NCBI RefSeq assembly: GCF_052119425.1
Contig: NZ_JBQKFH010000004.1
Span: 1 to 64,000, forward strand
Direction of reading: 5' to 3'
Origin: Enterococcus_E cecorum_C
Lineage (GTDB): Bacteria > Bacillota > Bacilli > Lactobacillales > Enterococcaceae
Length of the DNA stretch: 64,000 nucleotides
Both the position numbers and the translations under genes were made by a program. Numbering within the stretch: position 1 is the first letter of the stretch; each line of letters starts with the position of its first letter. Below, in pieces: positions 1 to 8,725 of the stretch. The notes under the pieces are model-generated. The model was not told where the DNA came from. It saw only the letters and a program-made list of their open reading frames with translations, and searched no databases.

Positions 1-50
1 GCTAGGGTGGAAAAGTCCAGTTCAATACAGAATTCACCTTATGAGTGCAT

Positions 51-80
51 AAAAAAACGTAGTAGACAAAACTACTACGC
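51..80 (-). terminator. Intrinsic terminator after the truncated ABC gene
   Basis: CGTAGTAG (58-65) and CTACTACG (72-79) form an 8-bp stem with a 6-base loop. Read on the minus strand the stem is followed by a run of seven T. It closes the transcript of the truncated exporter just upstream of it on the minus strand. Confidence 0.8.
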
Positions 81-103
81 TAATAAAGTCTAACTTTTGG
101 GGG

Positions 104-1390
104 TCACATCACCAGTAGCTCTTTTTTTAGCGGATAACTGCCAAACAAGGTTAAATTATTAGCCACTGTATCTTCAAACACTACGGATTCCTGCCCGACA
201 TATTCAACAAAATCATCTATTTCGCTTTCCCTAACCTTGCCTTGATTCCAGATAATCGCAGCAGATGACTCTCGTTGATAAATGTATTGCAACAATGTGG
301 ATTTACCACTAGCATTTGGACCAACTAATGCAATCTTTTCTCCTGCCAGTAGTTTTACATATAAATGTTGGAATAACTGCTTACCTTCTGGCGTTTGTAA
401 ATTTAAATCACAAATTTCTAGGCTTTCAAATGGATATTTTGCCTGTTTTCTAATGGTCATTTCTTCTGCTTGCAACCAATTTTCCATTTCCTGACGTGCT
501 TTTTTGGAAGCGTGTAAGGCATTCACATCAGTTAGAATATATCGAATGGGATAGACAAAGTTGGTAACATAAGAAAAAGTGGCCACCGCTGCACCTACAG
601 ATAATTCTTTACGATATAAAAGTACTGCCACCATCACAAAGGCCAAAAAATTGACAATAAACATTGCCAAACCACTCATTACATTTGCAAATGTTTTAAA
701 ACGTCCGTAATCATATAAACTACTTTGGTTGCTTTCTGCATAATAATCATGACGCTTAGTTAAATTCAAAAAAGTAAACGGTGTAAATAGCGACTTGCCT
801 TTTAAAAATGTACTTAATTGTTTGACATATTGTTCATAAGCTTCTAATTGATTTTTTCGTAAAGTTGCTAATTTTTCTGCCGTATATTTCGGTAATACTG
901 AAGCGAATAATGAAGCCAATAGAACTACTACTGCAATTTTCCAATCAACAAAAAGAATTAAAGCACCTGTGTAGAAAATAATTTCTATCATAGCTCGCAA
1001 CATGTCGATGAATGGACTTAAGTATTCTTCGTCCAGCACTTCAATATTATTAGTAAAAATAGCAAGATAGCCTGATTGACTATGACTTTGATAGTTTCGA
1101 TTGGACTGCGATAGAATTTTACGAAAAAGCCTAGTTTGCATGATTCGCCGAAATTCTGCAGATATTTTCCATTCTAAAGATTGATACTTATCTTGAAAAA
1201 AAGAATTTGACAAAATAAGACTGAAATAACCAACACACAAAAAGATAACTAATTTTAACGTGAGATGGCTCACATGATTAAATAAAATCATATTCATGTA
1301 AGGTAAACATACATTAGTTAACGTCCATAATGTTGAAAATATGAACTGCAAGCCTATAAGTTTACGTAAATCATTAATAACTTGTTTCAC
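104..1390 (-). pseudogene. Truncated ABC exporter (fused TMD-NBD), C-terminus missing
   Basis: This is the N-terminal part of an ABC exporter half-transporter. It has a membrane domain of about 300 residues with several hydrophobic segments, then a nucleotide-binding domain with an intact Walker A (GPNASGKSTL near residue 360) and a Q-loop region (VEYVGQES). Translation stops about 40 residues after the Q-loop, before any signature motif, Walker B or H-loop, and a terminator follows at once. The family normally runs some 100-130 residues further, so ATP hydrolysis should be lost. The GTG at 1390 has an AGGA about 9 bases upstream; the ATG at 1399 sits too close to that AGGA. It lies 26 bp after a frameshifted MFS gene and probably shared its transcript. 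It is likely a pseudogene of a peptide or drug exporter. Confidence 0.8.
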
Positions 1391-1416
1391 ACTAAACATT
1401 CCTATCTAAATTCATT

Positions 1417-2618
1417 TCAACGCTTTTTTGCCACCTGATTTCGAATCCACAACCAGATACCAACAAAAATGGTAGCTACATTGATAACAATACCTAATAC
1501 CGTGATATTATCATATACGGTAGGAACTAATAAGAAAATAATACCAAAAGCGGTATACAAACTAGAAATCACTGAAAAAACCAAAGCCATTTTCGAATGA
1601 TCATATGCTTCGTAAACCATCTTTTCAAATATATTACCAGAAATACCAATAACAAAGAAGGCAACGAATAGGCAGACTAATTTAAGTAATGGTTGTGGCA
1701 AAATGAAAATCAGTAATAGAGCCAGTCCAGAAATCATATAGTCTACGCTGAAGAAATGATAGGGATTCATTTTAATTTTAGGAGCTACCATGGCGCCAAG
1801 TAAATCGGCAGCTCGTCTGGTGGCAATAACAATTCCTAGATAAGTCAACGGAATCTTTCTGCTAACAAGTACAGTGGCGCTAGCGTGAGTAAAAGATCGG
1901 TGCCTCCACTTAAGACAGCTTCTGTGCAAATAATGAAGGAAGCTCGTTTTTCACTAAAGAATTCCTGTAAAGATTGTTTGGTACGAATGCGCTGCTCCTC
2001 TGGTTCCTCGTCCTCCTCGTTTTCCTTAGCAAAATAGGCATCTTTAATCTTCAAGCGGAACATGAAGTAAATCGCACCAATAAAGAATGGGATACTTAAA
2101 TCCATCAGCAATAAATACGATAAAAAGGTTAGTAATACCGAAGCGATGAAGTTACTGATAATATCAATCACATTACTTGCGACATATTGAATATCAATCG
2201 AAGCGTTAATCAATTCATCATTATTATCTAAAGTAGCTGGAATGACTTTCATCTGAATCGTATTTAACAAACTGGTAGTCAAACTAAAAAGAAAATTCAA
2301 GCCATACATCAAGTAAATCGATCCGTGAAAATAAAGGGTTGCAATGATCGATAACATGATAAATAACTGTGCTGTTTGAAAAGTAAGTAACCAAGCTTTA
2401 TCTTTTTTCAAATAATGCAAGTAAGGTCCGTATAAAAAAGCAAACAAATTCGGCAACATTCCAACTAGCGTAAAAAGGGATAAATTCGCGGCATCTATGT
2501 GATAGACGGCTACTAAACCTAAAGATAGCGCTACTAAATAAAAACTATCGGCAATATTTCTAACAGAACGACCTAAAATAAGGTGCTTAAAATTGGCTGT
2601 ATAATGACTAAATTTCAA
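1417..2618 (-). pseudogene. MFS transporter, frameshifted
   Basis: Two overlapping reading frames together make one MFS protein of about 400 residues. The N-terminal frame runs from the TTG at 2618 (AGGAGG about 10 bases upstream) through roughly seven hydrophobic segments and a charged central loop rich in Glu and Asp, then stops at 1845 after LLAERFR. The C-terminal frame resumes within a few bases as PLTYLGIVIATRRA and carries the remaining membrane helices to 1417. One missing base near 1850 explains the break. The substrate cannot be read from the sequence. Its partner downstream is the truncated ABC exporter, so both members of the pair are damaged. A sequencing error is the alternative for this gene alone. 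Confidence 0.8.
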
Positions 2619-2728
2619 TTATCTTTCCCTCCTAAAAAAACGAATGATAATTAAAATATACCAAAAAAATGATAAAGTAAATATCGCAATATCATTTTAT
2701 TCTCATTTTAAATCTGAACACCATAAAA

Positions 2729-2763
2729 AGAAGGTCCCAAAATATCCATTTCAGGAACTCTCT
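2729..2763 (-). terminator. Intrinsic terminator of the PRiA4b-domain gene
   Basis: AGAAGGTCCC (2729-2738) pairs with GGAACTCTCT (2754-2763) with one mismatch and some G-U pairs. On the minus strand a TTTTTAT tract follows, about 5 bases beyond the stop codon region of the 406-residue gene. Confidence 0.6.
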
Positions 2764-2768
2764 CTTTT

Positions 2769-3989
2769 TCAATATTCCGGATATTGTTCAATGTAGCCTT
2801 TTTCTTTTAACACTTTGGTTTGACAATAATCTTGTTCAGCTTCAATTTGTTCCATCTTTTGAACTTTAAAGATAAATTGCCAATTATCACCAAAATCATA
2901 AACGGCTTCAAACACTTCATTTTCTTCCAATACCAAGGAATCCAAGGTCGTTTCAGAACCCAATTCAGAAAACACATCCATATATTCCTCGCTTCTTTCA
3001 TAAGATAAACCATCCACTTCAAAGCGATAAAGGTGTGTAAAATCAAATTTCATCGAATCTAAAAAGGTCACTAACAAATCTTCTAATGATTGATTGCCTG
3101 CCATCTGAATGATTCGATATACTTGCCGATCAAAACCTTTAGGATAGATTTTAAAGATATAGTTATACATGCCATAGTCTTCATTCGATAAATCATCTAT
3201 CATCGCCATAAGTATATCATCCACATCGTCATCACTCATTGCATCCAAAGCTTGACTTAGTTCCTCTTCATCCATAGCATCTATAATCTCTAGGATATTC
3301 TCTTTATCACTAAATGCTAAATAGCTCTCTATATTTTCGGCTAAGGCTTCACTAATCTCTGGTTCCAAACGAGCAAGAGCTAAATCCATCATACGGAGGG
3401 CTTGTTGCGACAAAATTCCAGCATCCATTTTTTGAATTAAGCGTTGCGTCACTATGGGCAATTCAGCAAAATCAGGAATCGCGCTTGAAATTTGTTGTTC
3501 ACGTACAGCTTGATAGATTTTCGTCAAATAATTGATATAAAGCGCTAATTCTATATCACTTGCTACAAGATTGAAAAAGGTAGCATAATCACCAACTTCT
3601 GCAAATTCCAGGGATTCACGAAAGTCCGTTTCATTCAATATCAATTCATAAAGCCTTTCATCATCTTCTTTTAATAAAAAACGGAACTGAAGCAGGTCTT
3701 CCATCGCTTCTTGTAATTCATCGGCATTTTCATAATACGGAAAAGTCTCTACAAAGTCATCCTCTTGTACTTCCGGTGTATCTTTCAAATAATCGAGTAA
3801 TTGGGCAACTTTATTCGCTCTTTGTGGGATTGTTTCTTCTCCTGTCAGGTTGAAATCAAAAAAGTCCAGCCCAGACGAAAGTGTTTCAAGATCTATCAGC
3901 TGATTTTCGTAACGATTAAAACTATAATTTAGAAAATATTCCCCTGAAATTTGTGCCTTATCTTCTAAGGTTAATTTTGAAATATCCAT
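2769..3989 (-). CDS. Acidic protein with C-terminal PRiA4b ORF-3-like domain
   Basis: A 406-residue, strongly acidic, mostly helical protein of unknown function. Residues from about 290 onward match the pRiA4b ORF-3-like fold: FTHLYRFEVDG, then a Leu-rich segment, then VYDFGDNWQFIFKV with the family's conserved YDFGDxW core. The N-terminal 280 residues have many Glu/Asp and include DAMDEEE and DAMSDDD helices; I do not recognise a named domain there. The start is the ATG at 3989, because an AGGAGG-like site (GGAGGAAAAG) lies directly upstream; the ATG 21 bases earlier would place that site inside the gene. It follows the TtcA-like gene on the same strand and may be cotranscribed. PRiA4b domains occur in mobile-element passenger proteins and free-standing proteins; no function is inferred. 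Confidence 0.75.
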   Translation of the reverse strand: MDISKLTLEDKAQISGEYFLNYSFNRYENQLIDLETLSSGLDFFDFNLTGEETIPQRANKVAQLLDYLKDTPEVQEDDFVETFPYYENADELQEAMEDLLQFRFLLKEDDERLYELILNETDFRESLEFAEVGDYATFFNLVASDIELALYINYLTKIYQAVREQQISSAIPDFAELPIVTQRLIQKMDAGILSQQALRMMDLALARLEPEISEALAENIESYLAFSDKENILEIIDAMDEEELSQALDAMSDDDVDDILMAMIDDLSNEDYGMYNYIFKIYPKGFDRQVYRIIQMAGNQSLEDLLVTFLDSMKFDFTHLYRFEVDGLSYERSEEYMDVFSELGSETTLDSLVLEENEVFEAVYDFGDNWQFIFKVQKMEQIEAEQDYCQTKVLKEKGYIEQYPEY

Positions 3990-4087
3990 CTCTTTTCCTC
4001 CAATATTCATGTTTTTTTATTAGTGGCACTGGCAGTGGGGGTCGCTTTCACTCTCAGTAACGTTTACATTTTTATTTGGAGCATCCA

Positions 4088-4831
4088 CTAGCTTTGGTGT
4101 CCAGAAATTTTCATAAGTCCCGTTTCCATCCCTTTTAAGAATTTTTGACGTACTTCTGGATAAGTCTCACTTAAACGACTGACCAATTGCTTCATCTCTT
4201 CACGTTTAGTCTTTTTATCAGCAGGACAGGGGTTAAAAATCACCGGTAGCCCTTCACGTTGCACAAAATGCTTAATGGCAGTTTCTTCTACATATAACAT
4301 TGGACGGATAATCGAAACCTCGCTGCGTGTGAGATAAGTTATCGGTTCAAAACTACGAAATTCACCGTGGAATAACCAATTCATCATAAAAGTTTCAATC
4401 GCATCATCTAAGTGGTGACCAAGTGCAACCTTGCTACAGCCGCGCTCTTTAGCCGTTTGATAAAGAATTCCGCGGCGCAAATTCGCACATAAAGAGCATG
4501 GATTCTTCTCTTGTCTGATATCAAATACAATCTTGGCAATATCAGTCGGTACAATATCTAATTCGTACCCTAAAGAGGCACAAAATTCCTTAAGCGGGGT
4601 TAAATCCATATCCATCCCCATATCTAAAACCATTGGATGAATGTCAAAATCAAAGCCTAGACGCTGCTGTTTTTTAATCGTATCTAGCAAATAAAGTAGT
4701 GTCGTACTATCTTTTCCTCCAGATAAGCCAATCGCAACTTTTTCTCCTGGTTCAATCATTTTGTAATTTAATATTGCTTTTCGAATTGGATTATAATAAC
4801 GTTGATTGTCTTTTTTATGTGTTGTTCCCAT
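4088..4831 (-). CDS. ttcA: TtcA-family tRNA thiolation PP-loop ATPase (3' end probably frameshifted)
   Basis: A 247-residue N-type PP-loop ATPase of the TtcA/Ncs6 group, which activates tRNA bases as adenylates for sulphur insertion. The SGGKDS loop is near residue 36, the first cysteine motif is CSLCANLRRG near 110, GHHLDD follows at about 138, and a further Cys lies in NPCPADK near 202. The frame ends in GLMKISGHQS. If one base is restored in the GGG run at 4119-4121, the reading continues as TYENFWTPKLVDAP and ends in an acidic tail with SDPHCQCH, stopping at 4020, 30 bp before the next gene. That extended reading looks more protein-like and adds a CxC pair. So the gene may be broken at its very end, or carry a sequencing error. 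The start is supported by GGAAAGGA about 10 bases upstream. Confidence 0.8.
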   Translation of the reverse strand: MGTTHKKDNQRYYNPIRKAILNYKMIEPGEKVAIGLSGGKDSTTLLYLLDTIKKQQRLGFDFDIHPMVLDMGMDMDLTPLKEFCASLGYELDIVPTDIAKIVFDIRQEKNPCSLCANLRRGILYQTAKERGCSKVALGHHLDDAIETFMMNWLFHGEFRSFEPITYLTRSEVSIIRPMLYVEETAIKHFVQREGLPVIFNPCPADKKTKREEMKQLVSRLSETYPEVRQKFLKGMETGLMKISGHQS

Positions 4832-4848
4832 ATTGATTCCTTTCCAAC

Positions 4849-5308
4849 TTATTCATTCTTTGATGCCAATCGATATCTAGTCATTTTGCGTGTTCCTTCA
4901 ACCACTAGCAAGGACTGCGCTACCATTTGTCGTAAAAATCGCTTTGTAGTAGAATCGGCCAAACCTAATAGTTCTCTTGCTTCTCTATTCGTAATTTCTC
5001 CATGTACATTGATATAGTCGATAATTTTGGCGATTCTTTCTTGTTCTATCGTTAATCTATCATTTTTCGAATAAGCCTGATGATTCTTTATCGGCTTTTT
5101 ATCTCCATCTTCTAGCATATCATAGGCGTCATGAACAGTACTCATCTTATTACGGTAAAAGCATACGACAAAACCTGTTTTCTTCTTTTGAAACTCATAA
5201 CGAGCACCTGACATCTTATAGTTTTGCACCAATAGATCGAATCGCTTCTTTGATTTCTGAAGTCGACTTTTTAAATTCCAATGTTTCGGTTGCCATTCCT
5301 AAATTCAT
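4849..5308 (-). pseudogene. Internally deleted AlbA_2/HATPase_c_4 regulator
   Basis: An ATG at 5308 with an excellent AGGAGG opens a 30-codon frame reading MNLGMATETLEFKKSTSEIK, the typical start of an AlbA_2 (Schlafen-type) protein, and ends at TAA 5216-5218. A second frame immediately after it carries SGARYEFQKKKTGFVVCFYR, the end of the HATPase_c_4 domain, and then a C-terminal winged helix with ITNREARELLGLADSTTKRFLRQ. The middle of the protein, some 350 residues, is missing and the two ends are out of frame. Full-length relatives are 400-500 residues; an intact relative lies at 28.3-29.6 kb. The C-terminal helix-turn-helix could in principle still be translated from an internal start, but no good ribosome binding site for it was seen. 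Confidence 0.8.
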
Positions 5309-5400
5309 ACCCTCCTTATCTATCATTTTGAAACCATTATAGCATAATCTAAAATCAGATTGTGGCCTTTTTCTCAATGAACATCAAGCTAATTTGGCAC

Positions 5401-5432
5401 AAAAAACCACCTTAGCATTTACACTAAGATGG
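5401..5432 (-). terminator. Intrinsic terminator of the ABC exporter operon
   Basis: CCACCTTAG (5407-5415) and CTAAGATGG (5424-5432) pair with one G-U on the minus-strand RNA, followed by TTTTTTGTG. It lies 10 bp after the permease stop codon. Confidence 0.8.
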
Positions 5433-5441
5433 CATTCTTTT

Positions 5442-7049
5442 CTATGCTTTGATTTCTTTATTTGTAAATAGCCACCAGCCGACTAACATTGCCACTATGC
5501 CGGCAACACTTAATCCAATAAATGGTGCAAGCTCAAATTTATCCATCGGCATCTTGGCTAATAGATCAAATAGTGACGTATGTACCACCCATTTTGGCAA
5601 ATCTAATAAGACTGCAAAATACGTCACGCAAAAACTATAACCTAATAGCCCATAGACGAGCCAACCAAAAACGGCAGGCAAACTTAAACTCAATAACATC
5701 AAACCAACAAATAGACACACTAAAGGCCATTGATTCATCGCCGCTTTTAAGCAGATCCATACAAAATCATAATTCTCTTCCTTCATCGAACTTACCGCAG
5801 CTATCCCTAGACTCGCCCCATTCAGTGCAATAGCCAGTAGACCAAACACCAACGATAAAAATAAAGTAGATAAGTAGATTTTGCCGCGACTTACTCGATG
5901 CACCACGAGATAGCCTAAGCGCGATTTGGCTTCTTCCGTATGCACTTTACGCACCACGACTAAAGGCATCACTAGTCCAATGGCCGTCATAACAACCATA
6001 ACTAAAGAAGTGAAAGAATCAATTAAACTAGAAGCATCATTGGCAAACATTTGGCTGATTAATTCATTGCTGTTCACAAACGTGTCAATATCCCCATAAA
6101 TCGAACCATATATTAAAGCGATCATCATCTCCGCTATTAACCAAGCAATGATTGTTCCTTTATTCAGATAAAAGATAAATCCTAAAGGTGTCGTTAAATA
6201 GCCTTTTGCTTGTGTTTTTCCTTTGCGCGCCGCTAACAGACTGGCTCCTAAATCACGCTGACTCTCTAATCTCATACCTAAGAAAAATAGAACCATTGTG
6301 AGCACGAGTAACGCCAAAGTATAATTCAAATGATTACTAAGGAAAGGTTGACCTAAATATGTCCAAGCAAGCGGATTGATTTTAGAAAAGTCAAGATTGC
6401 TAACATCGGTACTAGCTCTCAATAAATAAAGTAAACCGACAAGACTAAAGAAAATACCGCGTGCCTGTGAACTGGTCGGAAAGATTTGGGCACAGACATA
6501 AGCGAGGCTAGCACCCAATAAGCTTGCCAAACCGATAGAACTAGCAAAATACACACTGCCAGCAACATCTACTGTTTGAACCTGATAAGAGACTAAAATT
6601 CCACTAATCAGTACGACCATTAAAATCGTATGCATCAAGACCAGTAAAATAGCCGCCATACTATAAGCCCTGGCACCAATTCCCAGCGATTTAAGAATTT
6701 CTAGCTGACCATTTTCTTCTGTCTTTCTTGTCTGCTCAATCATAAAGCTACCAGCAATCATCATCGTGACAACAGCGATAAAAAGCGTCATTTCATGGCC
6801 ATACATCACACCAACCGTATAATTATTCGCTACATCAACCGGTAATGGTCCAACAATTGCTGCCATGGCGGGATTTTGCATCGTGACAAATAAGCCGACT
6901 TTCCCTTGGTCTTCTGCAATTTTTTCAAAAGCAGGGACATACCCACTAGCAAAAGCCGTTAATCCAAGCAACCAAAGTGAAAGCCACAACCATTTTTGGC
7001 GCAATTGAAAACGTAATAAGGCAAAGGTTTGGGTAAAATGATTATCCAT
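5442..7049 (-). CDS. ABC-2 type exporter permease (polyketide/drug exporter type)
   Basis: A 535-residue polytopic protein with about twelve hydrophobic segments, resembling the large permeases annotated as putative exporters of polyketide antibiotics. It would form the membrane pathway for the ATPase encoded 13 bp upstream. A conserved-looking cytoplasmic stretch, EEAKSRLGYLVVHRVSRGKIY near residue 375, has the usual coupling-region character of this group, as does ENGQLEILKSLGIGARAYS near 115. Start: ATG with AGGAGGGGAG about 5-8 bases upstream. Expression is probably controlled by the divergent TetR repressor at 8.1 kb. The substrate is unknown; lipophilic drugs or membrane-active compounds are the usual cargo of this family, which is an inference. 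Confidence 0.8.
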   Translation of the reverse strand: MDNHFTQTFALLRFQLRQKWLWLSLWLLGLTAFASGYVPAFEKIAEDQGKVGLFVTMQNPAMAAIVGPLPVDVANNYTVGVMYGHEMTLFIAVVTMMIAGSFMIEQTRKTEENGQLEILKSLGIGARAYSMAAILLVLMHTILMVVLISGILVSYQVQTVDVAGSVYFASSIGLASLLGASLAYVCAQIFPTSSQARGIFFSLVGLLYLLRASTDVSNLDFSKINPLAWTYLGQPFLSNHLNYTLALLVLTMVLFFLGMRLESQRDLGASLLAARKGKTQAKGYLTTPLGFIFYLNKGTIIAWLIAEMMIALIYGSIYGDIDTFVNSNELISQMFANDASSLIDSFTSLVMVVMTAIGLVMPLVVVRKVHTEEAKSRLGYLVVHRVSRGKIYLSTLFLSLVFGLLAIALNGASLGIAAVSSMKEENYDFVWICLKAAMNQWPLVCLFVGLMLLSLSLPAVFGWLVYGLLGYSFCVTYFAVLLDLPKWVVHTSLFDLLAKMPMDKFELAPFIGLSVAGIVAMLVGWWLFTNKEIKA

Positions 7050-7062
7050 TGCACTCCCCTCC

Positions 7063-7932
7063 TTACTTTTCCACTTGATAATGACGCATGAATAATTCTT
7101 CTAGTGTTGGTGGTAAGATTTCTAACTTTTGCACCTGATAGCGACTCAATTCTTTCAGCAAATCATCTAAGGCCTGATGATCAATCGAAAAGGTCGCATG
7201 ATTTTGAGCAGTTTGCGTCCAATCATGAATGAAGCTTAAATTTGCTAACGCTGCGATATTTTCTTTTAAGGCTAAATGGACCGTACTGCGTGTTAAATGG
7301 CGTAATTGCTCTAATGTACCACTTTCCACGACACGTCCCTCTTGAATGATGACCACCCGATCTGCCAGACGTTCTACTTCACTCAAGATGTGCGAGGATA
7401 GCAAGACGGCCTTTTGTTCCGCTTTAAGACGTGCGACTTCATCTTGAAAGACGCTCTCCATTAAAGGATCTAAGCCACTCGTTGGTTCATCTAAAATGTA
7501 AAGCTCACAATCTACCGCCAAAGCTGCAATTAAGCCAACTTTTTGCCGATTTCCTTTTGAATAACTCTTGACCTTTTTGGATAAATCTAGCTGAAATTTT
7601 CGGACAAGTTCCTCTTTTTTAGCTTGATTTCCTTTACCGTGTAATTTCATCAATAAGTCAATCGTCTGCCCGCCTGTCAAGTTCTCCCATAAAGCTAAAT
7701 CTCCTGGAACATAAGCGATGACTTCATGAATGGCTAAAGAATCTTGCCAGGCATCCTTACCAAATAACGTGACTGTACCACCAGATTTTTTCAATAAGCC
7801 TAACATAACCCGAATCGTCGTGGATTTACCTGCGCCATTTGGTCCGATAAAACCAACTACCTCTCCTGGATAAATTTCAAAACTGACTTCTTTTAATGCG
7901 GCCGTTTTCCCAAAATTTTTGGATAATTGCAT
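7063..7932 (-). CDS. ABC transporter ATP-binding protein, possibly starting at ATA 7953
   Basis: A 289-residue NBD with Walker A GPNGAGKST (near residue 33), signature-region SKGNRQKVGL (near 125), Walker B LYILDEPTSGLDP (near 145) and switch His in SSHILSEVE. The C-terminal 80 residues are the extension common in drug-type importer-like exporters (DrrA type). The first ATG (7932) lacks a ribosome binding site. An AAGAAGG at 7963-7969 lies exactly 9 bases before an in-frame ATA at 7951-7953, and the extra residues (EPIVKI) extend the beta strand that these domains normally have before LSKNFG. The gene therefore probably starts, or once started, at ATA. It partners the permease downstream and is under the operator-rich divergent promoter. 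Confidence 0.88.
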   Translation of the reverse strand: MQLSKNFGKTAALKEVSFEIYPGEVVGFIGPNGAGKSTTIRVMLGLLKKSGGTVTLFGKDAWQDSLAIHEVIAYVPGDLALWENLTGGQTIDLLMKLHGKGNQAKKEELVRKFQLDLSKKVKSYSKGNRQKVGLIAALAVDCELYILDEPTSGLDPLMESVFQDEVARLKAEQKAVLLSSHILSEVERLADRVVIIQEGRVVESGTLEQLRHLTRSTVHLALKENIAALANLSFIHDWTQTAQNHATFSIDHQALDDLLKELSRYQVQKLEILPPTLEELFMRHYQVEK

Positions 7933-7972
7933 AATTTTTACAATAGGTTCTATTTTCTTACACCTTCTTTTT

Positions 7973-8000
7973 TTGAACTAAAAAGATAATTTCAGTTCAA
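7973..8000. promoter_or_regulatory. Operator 1, 28-bp inverted repeat
   Basis: TTGAACT, 14 bases, AGTTCAA: a perfect inverted repeat that begins in the leader of the ABC operon and ends at its -10. The same arms and spacing recur in operator 2. It is most likely a binding site of the adjacent TetR protein. Confidence 0.75.
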
Positions 8001-8028
8001 TAATAAATATCTAGCATTGACTTGTCAA
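8000..8028 (-). promoter_or_regulatory. Promoter of the ABC exporter operon
   Basis: On the minus strand TTGACA (8023-8028), a 17-base spacer and TATTAT (8000-8005). The -35 is embedded in a palindrome ATTGAC-TT-GTCAAT (8016-8029). This is a near-consensus sigma-A promoter that needs a repressor. Confidence 0.8.
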
Positions 8029-8034
8029 TATGAT

Positions 8035-8062
8035 TTGAACTTATTTCGTTAATACAGTTCAC
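8035..8062. promoter_or_regulatory. Operator 2, 28-bp inverted repeat
   Basis: TTGAACT (8035-8041), 14 bases, AGTTCAC (8056-8062). It matches operator 1 in arms and in spacing apart from the last base, and covers the -35 of the tetR gene. Confidence 0.72.
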
Positions 8063-8086
8063 AAATTTTCGCTTTTTAGCTATAAT
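8058..8086 (+). promoter_or_regulatory. Promoter of the tetR gene
   Basis: TTCACA (8058-8063), 17-base spacer, TATAAT (8081-8086), 34 bases before the chosen start codon. It overlaps operator 2, which fits autorepression. Confidence 0.75.
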
Positions 8087-8119
8087 TGAATAGAGAAAAT
8101 GAAGGAAAGGATTATCGCA

Positions 8120-8725
8120 ATGAATGGATTTGAAAGGCGTAGTGCCAAAAAAAGAGAACAAATTTTACAAACAGCTTTAGTAATTATGAATCATCCAAAT
8201 GGCATTAATAATCTAACCGTTCAAAAAATTGTGGAAGCCACTGCCATTTCTAAAGCCACCATTTTTAAGTATTTTGAAACCAAGGAAAACCTCATCCAAG
8301 AAACTTTTTTCTACTATTTAAATCAAATGAAGCAAAAAAGTGAAGTCATCCTCGCTAAAAACAAAAGCTTCAATGAAACTTTTATGGCATTAACCCAACT
8401 AAAAGTCGATACGATTGCTCAAACCGAACAACAATTTTACCTAGATTTAATGCGCTATTATACCCAAACAAGCGACCAAAAACTGGCTCAAAAAATGAAT
8501 GATTATACGCAAGAATCTTTTGGAGTAATGAAGAAATTATTGCAACAAGGACGCAAAGAAGGTGCGATTGACGAAAAATACAGTGATGAATTTTTGCTTT
8601 TGTATACACAAGCAATGGTTAATGGCTTTTCTCATCCAGAAATTTACCAAGCAGCTTTGCCATTCACTGAGGATTGGAGTGAGGTATTGTTAAAAGGTAT
8701 CGCGCCTACTCCAAAGACTGAATAA
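8120..8725 (+). CDS. TetR/AcrR family repressor of the divergent exporter
   Basis: A 201-residue TetR-type regulator. The N-terminal 50 residues form the DNA-binding domain: RSAKKREQILQTALVIM, then a helix-turn-helix VQKIVEATAISKATIFKYFETKENL. The rest is a helical ligand-binding and dimerisation domain with no recognisable subfamily signature. The ATG at 8120 is preferred because AGGAAAGG lies about 9 bases upstream; an ATG at 8099 would have no site. It is divergent from the ABC exporter genes and the 180-bp gap contains two equal operators, so it most likely represses both directions and is released by an exporter substrate. The ligand is unknown. Confidence 0.88.
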   Translation: MNGFERRSAKKREQILQTALVIMNHPNGINNLTVQKIVEATAISKATIFKYFETKENLIQETFFYYLNQMKQKSEVILAKNKSFNETFMALTQLKVDTIAQTEQQFYLDLMRYYTQTSDQKLAQKMNDYTQESFGVMKKLLQQGRKEGAIDEKYSDEFLLLYTQAMVNGFSHPEIYQAALPFTEDWSEVLLKGIAPTPKTE

